From Stratiolaelaps scimitus (taxonomy: Eukaryota; Arthropoda; Arachnida; Mesostigmata; Laelapidae): a stretch of 64,000 nt of DNA. Positions within the stretch are counted from its first letter, which is position 1. Each line of letters starts with the position of its first letter. Shown here piece by piece: positions 40,752 through 53,391 of the stretch. The translations under genes were made by a program, and so were the position numbers. The DNA lies in NCBI GenBank assembly GCA_019614645.1, contig JABWDB010000013.1, positions 5,657,501-5,721,500 of the forward strand, written 5' to 3'. Below the pieces are notes generated by a model that saw only the letters and a program-made list of their open reading frames with translations, ran no database searches and had not been told where the DNA came from.

Positions 40752-41908
40752 CTAGTCGAGGTGCTGCAAGAAACGCGGCGAATTCGCGGGTCGTCTACGG
40801 TCGCCAAACGCCGAGGGAGGCTGGGGGCTCAACACGTTTTTTGAATTGAAATAACGCTTCTCGATGACCTGATCACGATGGTGATTAGCACCAACCGAAA
40901 CAAAGCAGGATCACACACGGACAACGAAGAAATACCAAAATAAGAACACAAATAAATAGCTGTTGTCAATTGCATTTCAACTTGTGACGGATACTCTCCA
41001 TTCCTCTCTTTCCTTCTGCAAGAGCAGAGGCCAGAAGGAGAATAGGGCTAATAGGCTGAAAAAAAGGCCAATTATGCAACAAGCTTCTGAGAGGATCGAA
41101 TTCTCTGGGCCCTTCCTATAGGGATACAAGTACACTAACTGAGAAATTGCCATGAACCATGCACCCACACACACACAGTTATTCTTCTACTCAAATGGCA
41201 ATCAACCTCGGGGAGGCAACAATTGATCGACGAAAAACGAGGCACACAGCCTTGTTCTCCCAAAACAATAAAACATATCTGCATATATATATTGGAGTAT
41301 ATTGCGCTGGGCGTCATAGACAGCTGAGGTGACTGACCTTGTCAAAAAATCGTGATAGCTTAACAGCATTCGATGAACCGGGAGCGAGACCCGAGTTGTG
41401 TTCACCATCACCAGTTGAGTCAACGAATATTTGTTCAGCGCCGCAGAGGTCTGCGATGTGAAAGCCTCGTCGAAGTTGACCCTTCGCCCGTGACGCTTTT
41501 GTACCGATGACTAAGACGGGAACCTGACGACACAAAAGGCTTGTTTATTAGCTTTAGTGAAAAACATTTGTGTGCTCTACTAGTGGGTTTTGCTTTGTAA
41601 TGTAGCAAATAAGGAGCGTTTTTATTTGTTTGTAATGGTAGCAGCAGTGGATGTACGCTCTTTAACTCATCCTCTGCTAAGAGATACACTCTCAGCAGAG
41701 GATGGTGCTTTTAGCAGGCAGAGGCGTTTTGTCATCCACGTCAACTGTCCTGCACTGGATCGGCCCACTTTCATGGAGATTGGAAGGTGTCTCTGGTGGT
41801 CTCCGTGCGTTTGAAGAAAATTTCCTCCTCTAAAAAAAATGGTCTCGAAAAATTCGCTTGATGTCTTAGCTTAGTTTGTCCATTAACTGTTGTGTGATTA
41901 TAACACAA

Positions 41909-41958
<50 letters not shown>

Positions 41959-43380
41959 AATTATAATAGTTATTCTTTATAGCATAGATTTAAAAAATAC
42001 ATATCATAGAGGAGGGCCTCAAGGTGGCACAAAATAGGATTAACATGGTCCCCACCTGTAGATCAGCGAACATCTCGGCATCGAATTCACCCCCTGAGCG
42101 GCGCGTTACAGCATCGGCCAACCAGACACCCAAATGGTCGTGGCTTTTGCTGTTGGTCAGATCGTGAACCAGCACAATGCCTGTAATTCACAACGGTAGG
42201 TTTCGGAGAAGAAAGTAAATTAGGTTTTAGACTATTGCACACACCGTCGAGAGCTCGTCGAGAGAATAGCGCTTCGAACGATATCAAGGAAAGCGCTGTT
42301 CGACGCCGTACCCTGCGGCCCTGCGGGCTCCTGCTTTTTACAGCCAGAGACTTAACCAACCCACTGGAAAATTGAGCGTGCACATATCGCCTGTTGCCGT
42401 ATGTGTATCTAAGCGACTGAACGCTATAATTGTCCTATTTATTCGCTACTTCGGGCCCAGTGTGTACTTTTTTCAACTGCGTATATTTTCGATAATGAGC
42501 AAATGCTTCCTATTTTTGGTGCGGTTATAAGAAATCCTGGATTTTGTAGTCATCTTAGGTTCAGCTCTGGTCCAAGTTATTTGTTCGGATTGCCTGTTTG
42601 CGTAGTACGAACACCAGCAATAAGGGGGGACAGTATCAATGATGCTAGTTACCATGGACGGAGTTATAGAAGACTCTTCGCGCATTAGCGTGGCCAGTAT
42701 TGCCTCCGATCTCCCAAAACTCGACGAAAAATGTTCGCTGCTGGTCAGTCCCTTGTTTGTATTCGTGCAACTTTACCTGGCGAATAATCAAAAACGAACA
42801 GCTGATAATTTGCTGCAGCCATAATTTGTTACGATATGATACCTATTAAAAATGAAACCATATTACATATTTATGGATAGGTCGTTGCTAAAAGTACCGA
42901 GTGATACTCTTATGCAATACTTCGACTTAATACTCAACTAGGTACGAAAACAAGGAATATGATGAGGCAGAAACAGAAGCTTTCTGGCTAAGCAAGACTC
43001 AAATCGATAGCTACACCCACGCAAATCACGAAGCTGTTTTTACACCAGAACTTCTTATAATAATAATAATAATAATAGTCGTTTTTTAATAAATGTATAT
43101 TCATATAACGCGAAATCGCTATCAATTGACAATTGTTGTCTTAATCCGTTCCAATGCTCTATGGTCAACGTCTAAAGGTAGATCTGACTGTCGGCCTCTC
43201 GTTCTCTCACTCTCGTCATCTCTACGAAACATAACCTACCTCAACATTGCATCCAATGGTCGACGCAAGCGATCTCGCGGCCGGCTTTCCGGAGCAGATT
43301 AGCTGCACCACCGATGACTTGCCAACGCCGGAATCGCCGAGAACGAGCACCTTGACTCGTTCAACACTTGTCGTACTCAT
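40752..43380 (-). CDS. RABL3: Rab-like protein 3 (RABL3), complete, 5 exons
   Basis: This is an atypical small GTPase of the Rab/Ras superfamily, in other animals linked to RAS prenylation and cell proliferation. The minus-strand exons are 43380-43240, 42776-42653, 42180-42056, 41523-41338 and 40868-40752. All are GT-AG and in phase, giving 230 residues (human about 236). The P-loop GDSGVGKSS is at about residues 15-23. WEIGG replaces the usual WDVGG in the G3 region. VHDLTNSKS and PVLVIGTK follow, then the RABL3-diagnostic PGSSNAVKLSRFFDKVIEKR near the end. As is normal for RABL3 there is no C-terminal cysteine prenylation motif; the tail is Pro/Arg-rich and ends at TAG. The ATG lies 14 codons before the P-loop, as in relatives. 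It is head-to-head with the FASTK-family gene about 2.5 kb away. Its third intron carries a dispersed repeat (copy B) and a (TC)n(TA)n array. Confidence 0.95.
41669..41831 (+). repeat. Dispersed repeat, copy B, in a RABL3 intron
   Basis: This is the second copy of the unit at 33350-33502. It is antisense to RABL3 and lies between RABL3 exons 3 and 4. Here it is preceded by CATCCTCTGCT (41669-41679), an exact reverse complement of AGCAGAGGATG inside the repeat. That gives an 11-bp inverted repeat missing from copy A. A run of A follows at about 41833-41839. Confidence 0.8.
41910..41955. repeat. (TC)n(TA)n compound microsatellite
   Basis: A TC run passes directly into a TA run inside the RABL3 intron between exons 3 and 4. 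Confidence 0.95.
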
Positions 43381-44970
43381 CTTGGCTGTCCCTGGAGAGC
43401 CCCCCTTCCGGGTACAGGTAGCCGGCGGCCCCTCGACGTGGCGGATACGTGTACGCTAGTGAAGATGATGCGGGCAGAAGATTGATGTTTGCGCGTGTGT
43501 GCGTAATTTTCTTCCCTGTCAATCTGGACCCGCGAAAGCCACACGACAGCGTTTTTGAAGTTATTATATGGCCACAACCTCTTCATTTTTCGAATCAGAG
43601 AGCAGTTAACATAATAGCCACAAAAGAGTATCATAGTAAGGCAACACCATGTGTATGCTTACACCAGCTTTGGGCGTTACACAGAGAATTATTTATATTA
43701 AATGTATTTTATTCGTCGCGCTAAGATGGATGAGAAACCTGTATATATTGTATATATGTGTGGGTCTGTGTGTCGGTAACTGCGCATTTACAAAGGTGAC
43801 TCTTTTAGAAGGCAGCCGGAAGAGTTAAAGGAATATACTTTAGGTTTAAAGCAATTTAACATTAAATATTATAACAGAATACATCTTCCGGTGGCACTTG
43901 GCACTTCAACGTCCAGCATATTATCTACGCAAGAAGACGGAGCCTTTCTAATAAAATCATATATGTACAACAATAAGTCAATATAGAGTATCACTAGCAG
44001 ATGTTTGATGCAGACCTCCGCTGTCCATTCTCACAGAATATATATATATATATATCTATAACCAAATCATAGCTTCCTACCGTAAAAGATCTTCCAGCCA
44101 TCATCTAATACCGAGTAATTAGCATGAACAGACTAATTGAAGAACGCATCATGCGATGCTTTTCGTGGTAAACGGTCATTTCTAACCTACGTACCTGATG
44201 AACAATGGAGTAGATCGATCAAACTCAGGTACAAAACTTGAATTTATTAATTATTCAAGTCAGTTTGAATTCAGCTCAATGCAAATGCTCATTTATCAAC
44301 CAAAAGAGCAGCACAATATTCACACTAAACAATACACAAAACCCAATGCTCAGAGTCGCATTCACGTTGACGGACACTGACAGATCCTCGGTAAACGATC
44401 GCCAAGCAGTAATATCTCTTTGCGGCATTTAAAACCCTCTGTTCCAAGACGATCTGTCCTACACATAGAGTAGATATTAATGATAATTTTATCACAAATA
44501 TAGGTTGTTTCGTTGTCAATGCGCACGTCAAACGTACGACTAATTATTAGAAAGATAATAGATTCGTAAATGAGTCCTTTATAAATATGTTACTGTGCCG
44601 AATGATTACGACACAGCTGTTCGACGTTCAGGCTGCTCTCTCCCTCCGATCTCTATCTCTGCTCACTATGAGGGGACTTCCACTCACAGAACTTAAGGGT
44701 GCGGCGTTAGCACTCCTCTCCCAAGCCCGGATCACCTGCATCCCACCGGGAGCACGTCCCGCCCGTTGTCGGGCCGATCTCTGCAAGGTTCAGCCTTTCA
44801 GGCGATCAGCCAAAGAGAGATCCGGAGACGTGTTTTGTTGTGAGTGTCAACTCGCGACTAGTCCTTACCACATTTCACCCTTGCCCGAAGCGATGTCAAG
44901 GCGAAGACACTAATAGAAGCAGGTACGTATCACCGAGAAAGCGATTCACTTTGGTATATTTGTGAACAAT

Positions 44971-44995
44971 TGTTGTTGTTGTTGTTGTTGTTGTT
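44971..44995. repeat. (TTG)n microsatellite
   Basis: An uninterrupted TTG trinucleotide run lies in the intergenic region between RABL3 and the FASTK-family gene. Confidence 0.95.
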
Positions 44996-45681
44996 AATTA
45001 GTCACTTGTGCGGAGCGAACGAGCTACCAATGATATAGTCACATAGAAGTTATAATTCTTTGACCGATCTACAGATTACGACAGAGCAGCGAGCGGTTCT
45101 ATTACAGTCTCAAGAAAATATCAGGCAACAGTTTTTTCAGTTGTCGGACGTTGCCACTCGGTTAATAGGTGAACCTCGATTGAATAGTTTGTCTTGGTGC
45201 AGGCGAGTTGCATCGTCTTTTTGGCCGGGCTTGTTCTGAGTCGCGCCCCCTTTGCTGTTCTGGTTTCTCATAGGCCAACCTGTGCAGAAAGCCGCAGTGA
45301 GGCTTCTATGAGGACCGCGTGGCGCGCTGCTGCAAAATAACAAAAATAACATGTGAGTCTGTGATGATGTTGATTCCAGTCACCCGGTATTGGATTCGAA
45401 CGGTGCGCGGTTAGGATTGTTTTTTTTGCGAGAATGCGTGTTCTTTACATTAATTAATTTATTTATTTGAAACAACTCTAGTTCGCTGGGGCTAGCGCTG
45501 CAGATATGCCTCGTTCTATGTGTACAAGCTCGGTTTGTTCTTTGCTGTTATAACCATGTTGTGATCGGCTATGACAGTACATGGTACTTGTCGCATGTCA
45601 TGAAACAATATCTACGGTGTTTTCATTGGGGTTGATGAGGGCGAGGTTTCGGTGGATCGTATCCTCAGCATAAAGAAAGTA

Positions 45682-45720
45682 CCGTGGACGTTAAATGTTG
45701 GCTGAGAGTCAGCCCGTAAA
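45682..45720 (+). mobile_element. SINE-like element, 3' fragment (copy 3)
   Basis: About 39 bases match the 3' body of the elements at 10.6 and 15.9 kb: CCGT-GACGTTAAATGTT, then GGCTGA-AGTCAGCCCG. The tRNA-like head is absent. GGATCGTA-CCTCAGC occurs on both sides (about 45653 and 45726), a possible flanking direct repeat. It lies about 150 bp upstream of the FASTK-family start codon. Confidence 0.6.
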
Positions 45721-45861
45721 CCTTGGATCGTACCCTCAGCAATCTCGGGTGATCGATTCTCACGAGCACAGATTATGGAAGTTAGCACAGAAGTGTGTAA
45801 AGGGTTGAGATAAAGAAAAAAAATACTGAAGACTGTGTATTGTGAAGAAATATTAGGAGAA

Positions 45862-48800
45862 ATGAGGCTTCGTCAAATAGCCTGTAGCTGCTTCCGGAAG
45901 GCAGTTCGTCTCCGACAAATGTCGACAGACGTCTCGTCAAGGACTCGACCGTTTAGGCAAGCGGTTTCCCTGCGGGCGGTTACAGAAAATGAGTACTTCT
46001 ACAATAAATTCACTCAGCGAGACAACTATATCTTAGGAAAGTTGACGAGCAACGCAGAGACAATCATAGATTCAATGGACCAGTCTAGCTGTCTCTATGA
46101 ATTCCTGTCGGACGTAAGCTGCAGGACTATCGAAGAGTTCAACCCGAAACTCATCAATGAGCTAGGTAAGTGATTATACCGTGGACGACTTGTGGCAGAG
46201 AGCGAGAATATATATACGCATATATATATATATATATAGCATACTACACATTCGACGACATCGCATACCAAAGCAATGGTAGGCATTCGGTAGAAATACT
46301 GTAACTCCTCAAGTGCACCCAGCTATGCATTATGGCTAAAATATTATGTCACTACTACGTCACCTGCTTCGGTGTTCTGAATAGAATCTAAAATTAGCTC
46401 TAAATTGCAGTGTACACGCTTCCACACTTGGATGTACGATTTGTTCATGAGATCATGTTGCAGGCCGCACGATACGAGGCGGCGCCGATCGGCAGTTCTA
46501 CGGTACAAAAAACACTAAGGGTACGTCACTAGGCCGATCGAGAGAACAGACGCTTTCGAGACGAGACGTCGATAGTATCAAAGCGCCTGTGTCAAAACAC
46601 CGTCTCTGTCATAACATCACGCTGCACTGAGTCTTGTCCAGGAGGCCAACAGTAACACGTATTTTACCTGTGGCCCTTTCTTTGTCAAGGTAGAAACTTC
46701 ACCTATTAATCTTGTATTATCAAATGCGGTCAGCTATAATCAGACAAATGCTTAAGTACTCTAGTCAGAGATGGATTAAACGCAAGGCCAAATCTTACAG
46801 CCGCAGAGAATTACAATTTGTAGATTCCTATTTTTTTTTTTATTAATTTTATGAGTAAGATTAACTTAGCTAATTATCTGGCACGTGGCCTTGTCATATA
46901 TATATATATGTCTGTAATATGCTTTGTAAAAAGTCATTGGGTCGCTCTAAAAAGTGTAGGTGAGTTGTACTTCAACCACAAAGTTAAAAAGATTGTGGTG
47001 AAACAGATTGGGCCAACCTGGCTCAGTACTTCGCAGCTTCTCATGGCTCAGTGGCCACGATTAACGTACTAACTACCTGCTGTCTATTATAGAACGCTTT
47101 GGATCGATATTGTATGTCGACCCTTCCCGACAGCTCATTCCGTGATCAACTTGTGCTCACCGATCTCTGGTATCGATGCGGGTACCACCAAACAAGCCGA
47201 TACTTCCAGCGTGTCCTCATTTTGCAGGTAGCGATAGAGCATTTTTCTTCTGAATGAACGATTGTAAATTGAATTTCTCTATTTTATACGGCCAGTAGCT
47301 ATACTTCAGTTAATCTACGGTGGTGATCTTAGATCAGTGAGTGTATGGGTTAAATTAATCGCTCGCTAATTTCGTTTTAGTCAAACCACATTCCTCGACT
47401 GAAACACGAGGAGCTCGTCCAATATTTGTATCTCGCCAATTTGGTCCGACAGCTGCCTGATAACGCTACTCAGTGCATAGAAGGTGCACTGTACAAGTGA
47501 GTATAACCTGTTTCTGTGATCAGTATGCAACTTGAAGTTCCAAAATCTTCTATGTCTCATTATGCTAGAGATATACCCACTGAATTCTGTCTATATCAAT
47601 TTGTTGATGGATGCATATATTGTATATATGTATTTTTATCTTCTGTAATTTATTAAACAAAATTGTCCAGGTTGACTACTCAGCCAATCCTTTTCTCTTG
47701 GTGTATTCGTTATTTCACATTATCCAACCCGGTGTATGTCGTCATTTTTCTTGACCATCAACGTCAACCTCATTAAGCATATAACAGATTCGTCTCGAAC
47801 AACTCCATGGGCACATCATGTTATCAGAACAGAAAGCATCCTACGAATCGAACGGGCTACAGCCGAGATCGACTCTTTCAACCCTCTTCCGTCAGACGAT
47901 TTGTAGCCATTTGCGGGGACATGCATTGACTGTTCGCTGACACTGCTGTCGGACGTATTAATTAACACTTCAATTATTTGATATTCTGCTTTTCGGTGGC
48001 TGAATCTTCGATCGCCTTCGACGCCCGCGACGACGTGTCTCTCTAAAATCAAGTATACTTCCGTCACTAGACACAGTGGAAGCAGCCAGTGTCTGCCAAT
48101 CTCTTTACAAATGTAGGGTACAGTTAACCAGGCAGGATTCGTATAATCGACTCGTTAGTATTATCGAAAAATGTCCTCAATCCGGCGAGCCCTTAGAGCA
48201 CAGGGTTGTGGCTGCGTTTGCAAAATTCATTCGCGGCTCCGGAGGATTACCGTTACCCACAGTAATGCCTGCCGTTCACAGGTATGTGAACGTGATTTTT
48301 TGTTTTGCCGTCGTAATCTATTGGCACTGTTTGTCATCGTTTATCCGCACGTGATATTAAATTGTAGAGTATATTTAATAAAATATTTATTATTTATATT
48401 AAAAGCATACCTGATATATTGCGGTAAGCAAGGTAAGTGATTGTGTTTGGCATCTCGATTGAGCCTCGACTGCCCTCTCGGCAGTCGTGCTACGCATTCC
48501 CATGAGGAGTTGTCCTTTAATACAACAGTAACTAAAGGGTTTTACGAAAGGCAAAAACAGATGAGAGTAATCTATTTGTAGCGCATGACTGTTATTTATG
48601 TGCGGTATACGTGCGGCACTCCGTTGCCCTATTTGTCAAGCTGTTTACGTATGTCGTGACGGTACTGTAACATGAGCAATACCCTTTCTCTAGGTTCGTG
48701 GATTGTATGCCGAAGTTGACCCGCGCCGGCGATTGGCCTCTGGAAACTCTAGTTCGACTCGCTGACGTTGGATCACAGGTAGGCCAGTGTTTTCGAGTCA

Positions 48801-51800
48801 CTTGAAACTTAAACCTTTGCACGACGACAGAAATCACACCTTGTGAGCCACATATTGTATTTGTCAAGTTGTAACCAGGCAGTAGGCTCAAAGCGGATGT
48901 TCCTCTAAAAAAGACCGAGGCTAGAATGGTAGCGTGTTCCTCGTCATTCAGCTTGAAAGTATGTCAATATGTACTCAACACTCGGACAGTGCTGATTTAA
49001 CTTGCCTGATTATTTTAGAATTACGGGAAGAATGGGGGCGATTTCAGCAACCACCGAATAGTAGTTAAGTGAGGCAACGGTATGGAACACTAACTAAGAA
49101 TTTGACACTGTCAATGTGTAATTTTTTTTCTATATAACCGAACATTTCTATATAATTGTATTGAAAGTATCCGTCGAGAGATGGTGACACGAATCTCGTG
49201 ACAAAACGAAGAGTGAACAGAGGAATATTTCGTTTTCAAATCAGAGGGCAAACTTTCGCTAATCACCCCCCGCCAGAGCTTCAAAATTTCTAGGCAAAGC
49301 TTGACACTCTCGGACGCTCACTCGTCGTAGGATTTTCAATGTTCCATTATATATCTTGAAATGCTCATCATTATCGAAATATGTATTGACATAAAACGAA
49401 ACGCAAAAATTGCATTGTCTTTGCCTTGTTGTTCTTGTCAGATACCCTGTCTGTCTTTGTACTATAAATATCAATTTGTTTCCAGATGCAGTTATGCGAT
49501 CTATCAACTGTTCACGAAGCCTTCGCAAGTCTTATGGCCGAGCTGGACACGTGCAGAATAAAATATATATCGATGATGCTGTTCACTTACTCATATTTCA
49601 ATATGCGTATCACTAATGAACAAGTTAAAAGGTACGTTTTAATTGCTCATTGAAACGGCGACTATTTCCCTTGATGCAGTGGGGCGTTGGCGGGAAGGGA
49701 GAGGGCCGAACCGAGTGAAACAATTGCCGAATTTCATGGTCAAGTTGCAACGCCTTACTCACACAGGAAATGCTTTGTCGTCGCAAGTTTCTGTATCGCT
49801 GATCGCCATATTTATTTCCGTCAAGTGCTATTAAAAAGAAAAGAGCGGAAACAGAATACTGATAGTATATCTGGTGTAGAAGCTGGAGGTTTGGCTTGTC
49901 CCGTGTTTGAAGATTCGATAAACGAGATAAACGCCAATCAATTCATCGAAAGCATTTCATAGCTAACCAGTCGATATCTGTATGTGATGTTTCTGATCTC
50001 GACAGATTAATTGAACGCTTGTTAAACTCGCGGGACGAATATAAGCAACAATATTTCCTTGTGCGGTGTACATGGTCGCTGGCGATGATGGGATTTTACG
50101 ACAAGAGACTCTACGTCAATTCGTTCAACATGGACAAGGTTACAATTCAAGCCATCCCATTATATATGTGCATTATAGGTGGATTAGAAACATCGAGGAA
50201 TACGCTGAAGCATATGAACACTATATTAGTGATGTCCCGTCATCTCTAGCATATATTATGTATGAAAAACGTTTTTTATTCCGAAAATCTGCTCTGTTTT
50301 CTTGCTTTATTTTTTTGGTTTAAACTAGTGCCATTGAAGTGTAACTTACTTAATTACCAAAATGGGCAACTGCTTACTGATGGTTAGTAATGAATTGACC
50401 TTCGGTAGCATTTGGCTCGAAATAGATTGGTAATGATAGAGAGATAATATAGTTAGATATCGCAGAGTGAAGGTTGACGGTTGTTTTTCCCGTAATCCGC
50501 TTTGCACTTGTGAACCTTATGGGGATGTCCTGTGAAGTGCCTTCGTACGAGCCGCAAGAACGTCATGGTCCGATTTGCGTTTAACAACGGATGAGTGTAT
50601 TTATAGACATTTTTTTCGGTACGCGTTGTATTAAACGTGCCGTTGTCGTTCTTATTGTTTTGATAGTCCAACTACGGGGTCGGTGGGTACCTCAACGAAT
50701 GGGATATAGTTGAGTGCTGACTTGAGTGCTAACTTGAGTGCACAATGGTAGGAGTCACATAATACAAAAAACATTTGAAACGACAAAATGAAATATACAA
50801 TGGAAATCTTCTAAGGTCAATTTGTAGAAAACTCCAGGAAGAAGTAAACGATATCCATCAGTTGAAGGATTGTCGTTGTAGATTCGCCTTCAATACTGCC
50901 TTGCCGCTTGCACCGTGTCAGGAGTGAGTTTGAACTCACCCATCCCACCTTTGCTGAAGACCCTCTTGTGTGCATGTTTGCGTGTAAGCGTGTCTTTGTT
51001 TTTCAAGAATATCTTTGTAGCGTGATATGCATTTGCGACATGATCTCCATACATCTCGGTAATGTCTTGCTCTGATTCGATATATGCGACATCTATCGAT
51101 AAGTGCAATTTCCCCGCTCTACTCGACTCTAAATAGCACATGGGTTACTTTCCAGTTGGAGCGTTCGGTAGGGAACACTGTAGACTACAGCTTATTCTCG
51201 ATATGGCACGCGTACCGAATTGAAGCCCCATTAATACATAAATTGGTACGTACAATTATATAAACAAAAAGCTTATTTTACTCAGGACGTCCGCACGTGT
51301 CACAAAAGTTAGCCTAAATAGATACACCTAGTTGGGGCTTGTCTCTCTTTCAGTCTCGTTTTGTCTCTGATTTTTTTGCTAATTTTATCATTCGCTGATG
51401 TTACAATTGTTGCTGGATTTATTCTACACTCCACCCTGTGACCGAGCCACAACTTGCGTACACTGTACAATGTGTAGTGTACAACGGTGCAATGCTGTCT
51501 TAATGTCATACAGGTAGTAATTAATGTATGTGCTAATGTAACTCATAACTGGGAGTTAATAACATTTATTAAGCTTCACCTAGCTCAAAGATGCCACCGA
51601 AATGCAATGACGAGAGTACGTTAACAATCGAAAACACCCTATAGTCGAGTTGAAACCATCCAGCAGGGTCGGACGGATTTTCTGAAATTGGAAGTCGGAC
51701 AACCGCATTCCCTGTAATTACTTATCGATATTGCTGTCGGTAATTATCGATGTTATCAGTGGGCAACATAGGCAGAGGGTTTCATCCTTCACTATGTTCA

Positions 51801-52221
51801 GATTAAACATCCCCGTCGTACCGAAGTTCTAAAATTGAAACTTGACTTATTTTCATGTTTTTGTTGTATTCGAAAACTTCGTCTGGTCCCACCTAACCAG
51901 GTTACGCTAGAACCTATGCAACTGGAGAAACTTGAACAGGAAAGTAAAATGCCAGAACAATCACGGTTGCAGACGCGTCTAGCCAAGGAAGTTCACACTA
52001 TGGTTACCAAAGGGCTCGGGCTTAAAGCCACGCTGGAATGCCTCTTACCGTTCTACATCGAGCATGATGTAAAGGTAAGCATCGTTAGAAGAAGTTAACA
52101 AGTTAACAAGTTTTCTCGAGGTTTGGACGGAACAGCTGAGTTGAGTGCTTAGCGTAAGCTTGGCAAACGTTTCGGCATTCGAGTTTTCATGATCACAACA
52201 CATATTGAATAGACTCGGGTT

Positions 52222-52257
<36 letters not shown>

Positions 52258-52691
52258 AAGGCGTAACGTATGTAAAAGAAATACAAAGCTAAGGTAGTAG
52301 CTATCAGAAAGTGCACACGGGAACGTAGCACGGCTACCGTACAAATTATGAGTAAAGCAAACGTGTTCGATGGCTTCAGGTGGGCGATAACATCGTCGTT
52401 GTCTGCCATGGACTCACCAACTACTACAACGATAAGTACCTTACCGGCAATGCGGCGTGCCGGGCTCGGCTGCTCCGGGCAAGTGGTTACAGAGTTGTCG
52501 AGCTCTCGTACAGGTTCCACATTTCGGCACAGACAATGGAGCAAAAAACGTCCACCATCAAATCATTACTTAGACCTCTATTAGATGAAGGGCAACGCAG
52601 AACGACTCACATTCGTGGGCAGCCACCTGCGATACGACCAGCTCCACGAGGAAGGGTACGGCCAGGGCTCGCGAACCGCGGTGATGAATAG
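45862..52691 (+). CDS. FASTK-family mitochondrial RNA-binding protein with RAP domain
   Basis: FASTK-domain proteins act in mitochondria on processing, stability or translation of mitochondrial RNAs. Well-supported, mutually in-phase plus-strand exons are 45862-46165, 46411-46520, 47093-47227, 47381-47496, 48694-48778 (preceded by one ending at 48281), 49486-49631, 50006-about 50167, 50828-50923, 51591-51615, 51901-52074 and 52380-52691. The stretch 47497-48080 is unresolved: likely pieces are 47671-47731, 47788-about 47890 and about 48071-48281. The N-terminus is Arg-rich and lacks acidic residues (MRLRQIACSCFRKAVRLRQ), as in a mitochondrial presequence. Helical segments such as LIERLLNSRDEYKQ and RCTWSLAMMGFYDKRLYVN are FAST-like. 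The last exon has NIVVVCHGLTNYYNDKYLTG and RARLLRASGYRVVELSYRF, a RAP domain. Total length is about 650-700 residues, normal for the family. I cannot choose the paralogue. The 25-nt exon is supported only by phase and a strong donor. Confidence 0.8.
52229..52254. repeat. (TA)n microsatellite
   Basis: A TA run lies in the last intron of the FASTK-family gene. Confidence 0.9.
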
Positions 52692-52930
52692 TTAGACGCT
52701 TCGTGCCAGCGGTATCCGAGCCACCAAAATGTAAATACTCTATCATTGCGTGTTCGGTGGTGAAAAGGTGTACAGGCTACGCACATGTTGTTTGCATTCG
52801 TGTACCTTTGATACTGACAGTGAAAGTGACGTACGTTGTTGTGTCGCGAACGAGTTCCTTTTATAGAGAAACGTTTAGAAATTGGTGTGATGTCTTACCA
52901 TGTACATAGAGAATATACAATCATGAAATG

Positions 52931-52936
52931 AATAAA
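52931..52936 (+). promoter_or_regulatory. Likely polyadenylation signal of the FASTK-family gene
   Basis: AATAAA lies about 240 bases beyond the stop codon at 52689-52691, giving a 3' UTR of about 260 bases. No better signal lies between. Confidence 0.5.
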
Positions 52937-53391
52937 TTAAACTAGCTGTACACAGGCGGCTGTTAGTTGAGCTTTTGTCGGTCCCGCCCAAGATGGAGCA
53001 GAAGGTGGAGGATTCAGTTCAGCTTCCTGAGGCCACTCAGGTGTCTCTTCACGAAACATGAACAAACAACAGCATAATAGAACATTTCAGATACCCGCAG
53101 CATTTAAAAATTAGGCATATTGAAACAATCAACATCGAGAAATAATTTGGATCCGTTAGAAGTTCTTCTCATTGACTTTAGTTGCTGGTGCAGTGGGTGT
53201 TAACCCAAATCTACGCATTGTTGTACAGTACAACAAGTGGTGATTAGACAATCCACACAGGATTTCAAGCTCACTCACGTAAAGGCTAGATAATTCTATC
53301 AATGAGTGCGTCAGTGGCGTGAAGCTAGCTAGTGTCTCTTCTTGTATTCAGTTCGCATAGCCATTTAAGTCACCCGTTGACCTTTTTCCCC

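Larger units (their letters stand above)
43381..45861. promoter_or_regulatory. Shared 5' intergenic region of RABL3 and the FASTK-family gene
   Basis: The start codons of RABL3 (minus) and the FASTK-family gene (plus) face each other across about 2.5 kb, so both promoters must lie here unless untranslated exons reach further. It contains an (ATA)n-poor AT-rich middle, a (TTG)n run at 44971-44995 and a SINE 3' fragment at 45.68 kb. An open frame at 44587-44913 is followed shortly by a CAG/GTACGTAT donor-like site and could be an untranslated exon. No TATA box or initiator could be assigned with confidence. Confidence 0.4.

Noticed and set aside
49687..49962. 91-codon open frame inside a FASTK-family intron
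   Set aside because: The flanking exons (ending 49631 and starting 50006) join directly in phase and give a continuous helix (EQVKRLIERLLNS). Including this frame would end in a stop codon.
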